Source: Globodera rostochiensis (lineage: Eukaryota > Nematoda > Chromadorea > Rhabditida > Heteroderidae). Taken from it: 64,000 nt of DNA. Position numbers and translations under genes: made by a program. Positions 63,863 to 64,000 of this stretch are shown in pieces. How positions within the stretch are numbered: position 1 is the stretch's first letter; the number at the start of each line of letters is the position of its first letter. The notes below the pieces were generated by a model. The model did not search any database. It was not told the DNA's origin and was given only the letters and a program-made list of their open reading frames with translations. The stretch is from positions 2,822,981-2,886,980 of the forward strand of contig JAEVLN010000007.1 of the NCBI GenBank assembly GCA_018350325.1, read 5' to 3'.

Positions 63863-64000
63863 ATTTTTGTTGGCAACCCTTCTTTTTGCTGAGTTGGCAA
63901 AACGTACGGACACCATTTTTAGTGTCTAAAAATCCATGCCCTATTCATTTGGTATAAAAAAAGACCGCAAAACCGATGTTCTTCAATTCAGCAACAATGT

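Larger units (their letters stand above)
61394..64000. repeat. Giant palindrome, arms at least 1.24 kb, cut by window end
   Basis: Left arm 61394-62634 and right arm 62708-64000 are near-identical reverse complements; the pairing still holds at the last base of the window, so the element continues. The right arm has about 60 extra bases near 62735-62795. Each arm contains GATTTCGACACTGA words (62430-62575, 62822-62960), a (GT)n microsatellite, and the same open frame. Termini share GGTGTCCGTACGTTTTGCC with the foldback at 51.5-52.0 kb. Confidence 0.85.

Overview
This window is nuclear DNA of a multicellular animal, most likely a plant-parasitic (tylenchid) nematode of the cyst-nematode group (Globodera/Heterodera). 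The pointers are: compact multi-exon genes with very short introns and TTTCAG-type acceptors; two paralogous genes that share a GC-AG intron, a class known to be common in cyst nematodes; a SPRY domain with the RxWD..ACHxDL opening typical of the SPRYSEC/RanBPM-like family expanded in these worms; BEL/Pao retroelements; and very heavy load of foldback and hairpin repeats. Nothing bacterial (operons, CRISPR, ribosome binding sites) is present. Species assignment is inference.

Layout. 1-6.1 kb: repeats, dominated by a near-perfect 2.1-kb-arm inverted repeat (1110-5623). 6.1-6.35 kb: decayed ubiquitin-like fragment (minus). 6.96-9.33 kb: an 11-exon BTB-BACK-SPRY gene that I could splice in frame from ATG to stop, followed by SPRY gene debris. 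11.1-21.1 kb: head-to-tail array of three defective BEL/Pao elements joined by single LTR-like segments, two of them carrying the same 1.14-kb DNA transposon at the same site. 21.6-22.4 kb: a second BTB copy whose former start region is now spliced downstream of a signal-peptide exon, broken by a stop. 23.6-25.8 kb: nested hAT-like elements. 27.9-30.6 kb: an unrecognised multi-exon Ser/Gln/Arg-rich gene. 31.1-33.6 kb: polypyrimidine satellites. 34.2-36.2 kb: small minus-strand genes. 36.7-39.0 kb: minisatellite and nested foldbacks. 39.1-48.2 kb: the APC1 (ANAPC1/MAT-2) gene, with repeats in its introns. 48.3-49.2 kb: 40-bp minisatellite. 49.3-49.9 kb: Tc1/mariner-type MITE. 50.3-51.1 kb: minus-strand proline-rich and one-TM coding segments. 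52.2-55.8 kb: minus-strand rhodopsin-like GPCR. 57.4-58.4 kb: polypurine satellite. 59.3-59.7 kb: secreted Gly/Cys-rich gene (minus). 61.4-64 kb: another giant palindrome cut by the window end.

The genes do not form a pathway. APC1 is a core cell-cycle ubiquitin-ligase scaffold; the BTB-BACK-SPRY protein looks like a cullin-3 adaptor; the GPCR is a membrane receptor; the Cys/Gly-rich proteins carry export signals. The most striking property is the repeat landscape: at least five foldback families with different short subterminal repeat words, a hairpin motif in about fifteen good copies, tRNA-like A/B boxes inside several elements, two giant palindromes, and an APC1 intron built from 17 copies of its own 5' splice site. 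A run of Ns at 27373-27382 shows this is a draft assembly, so giant palindromes need read support.
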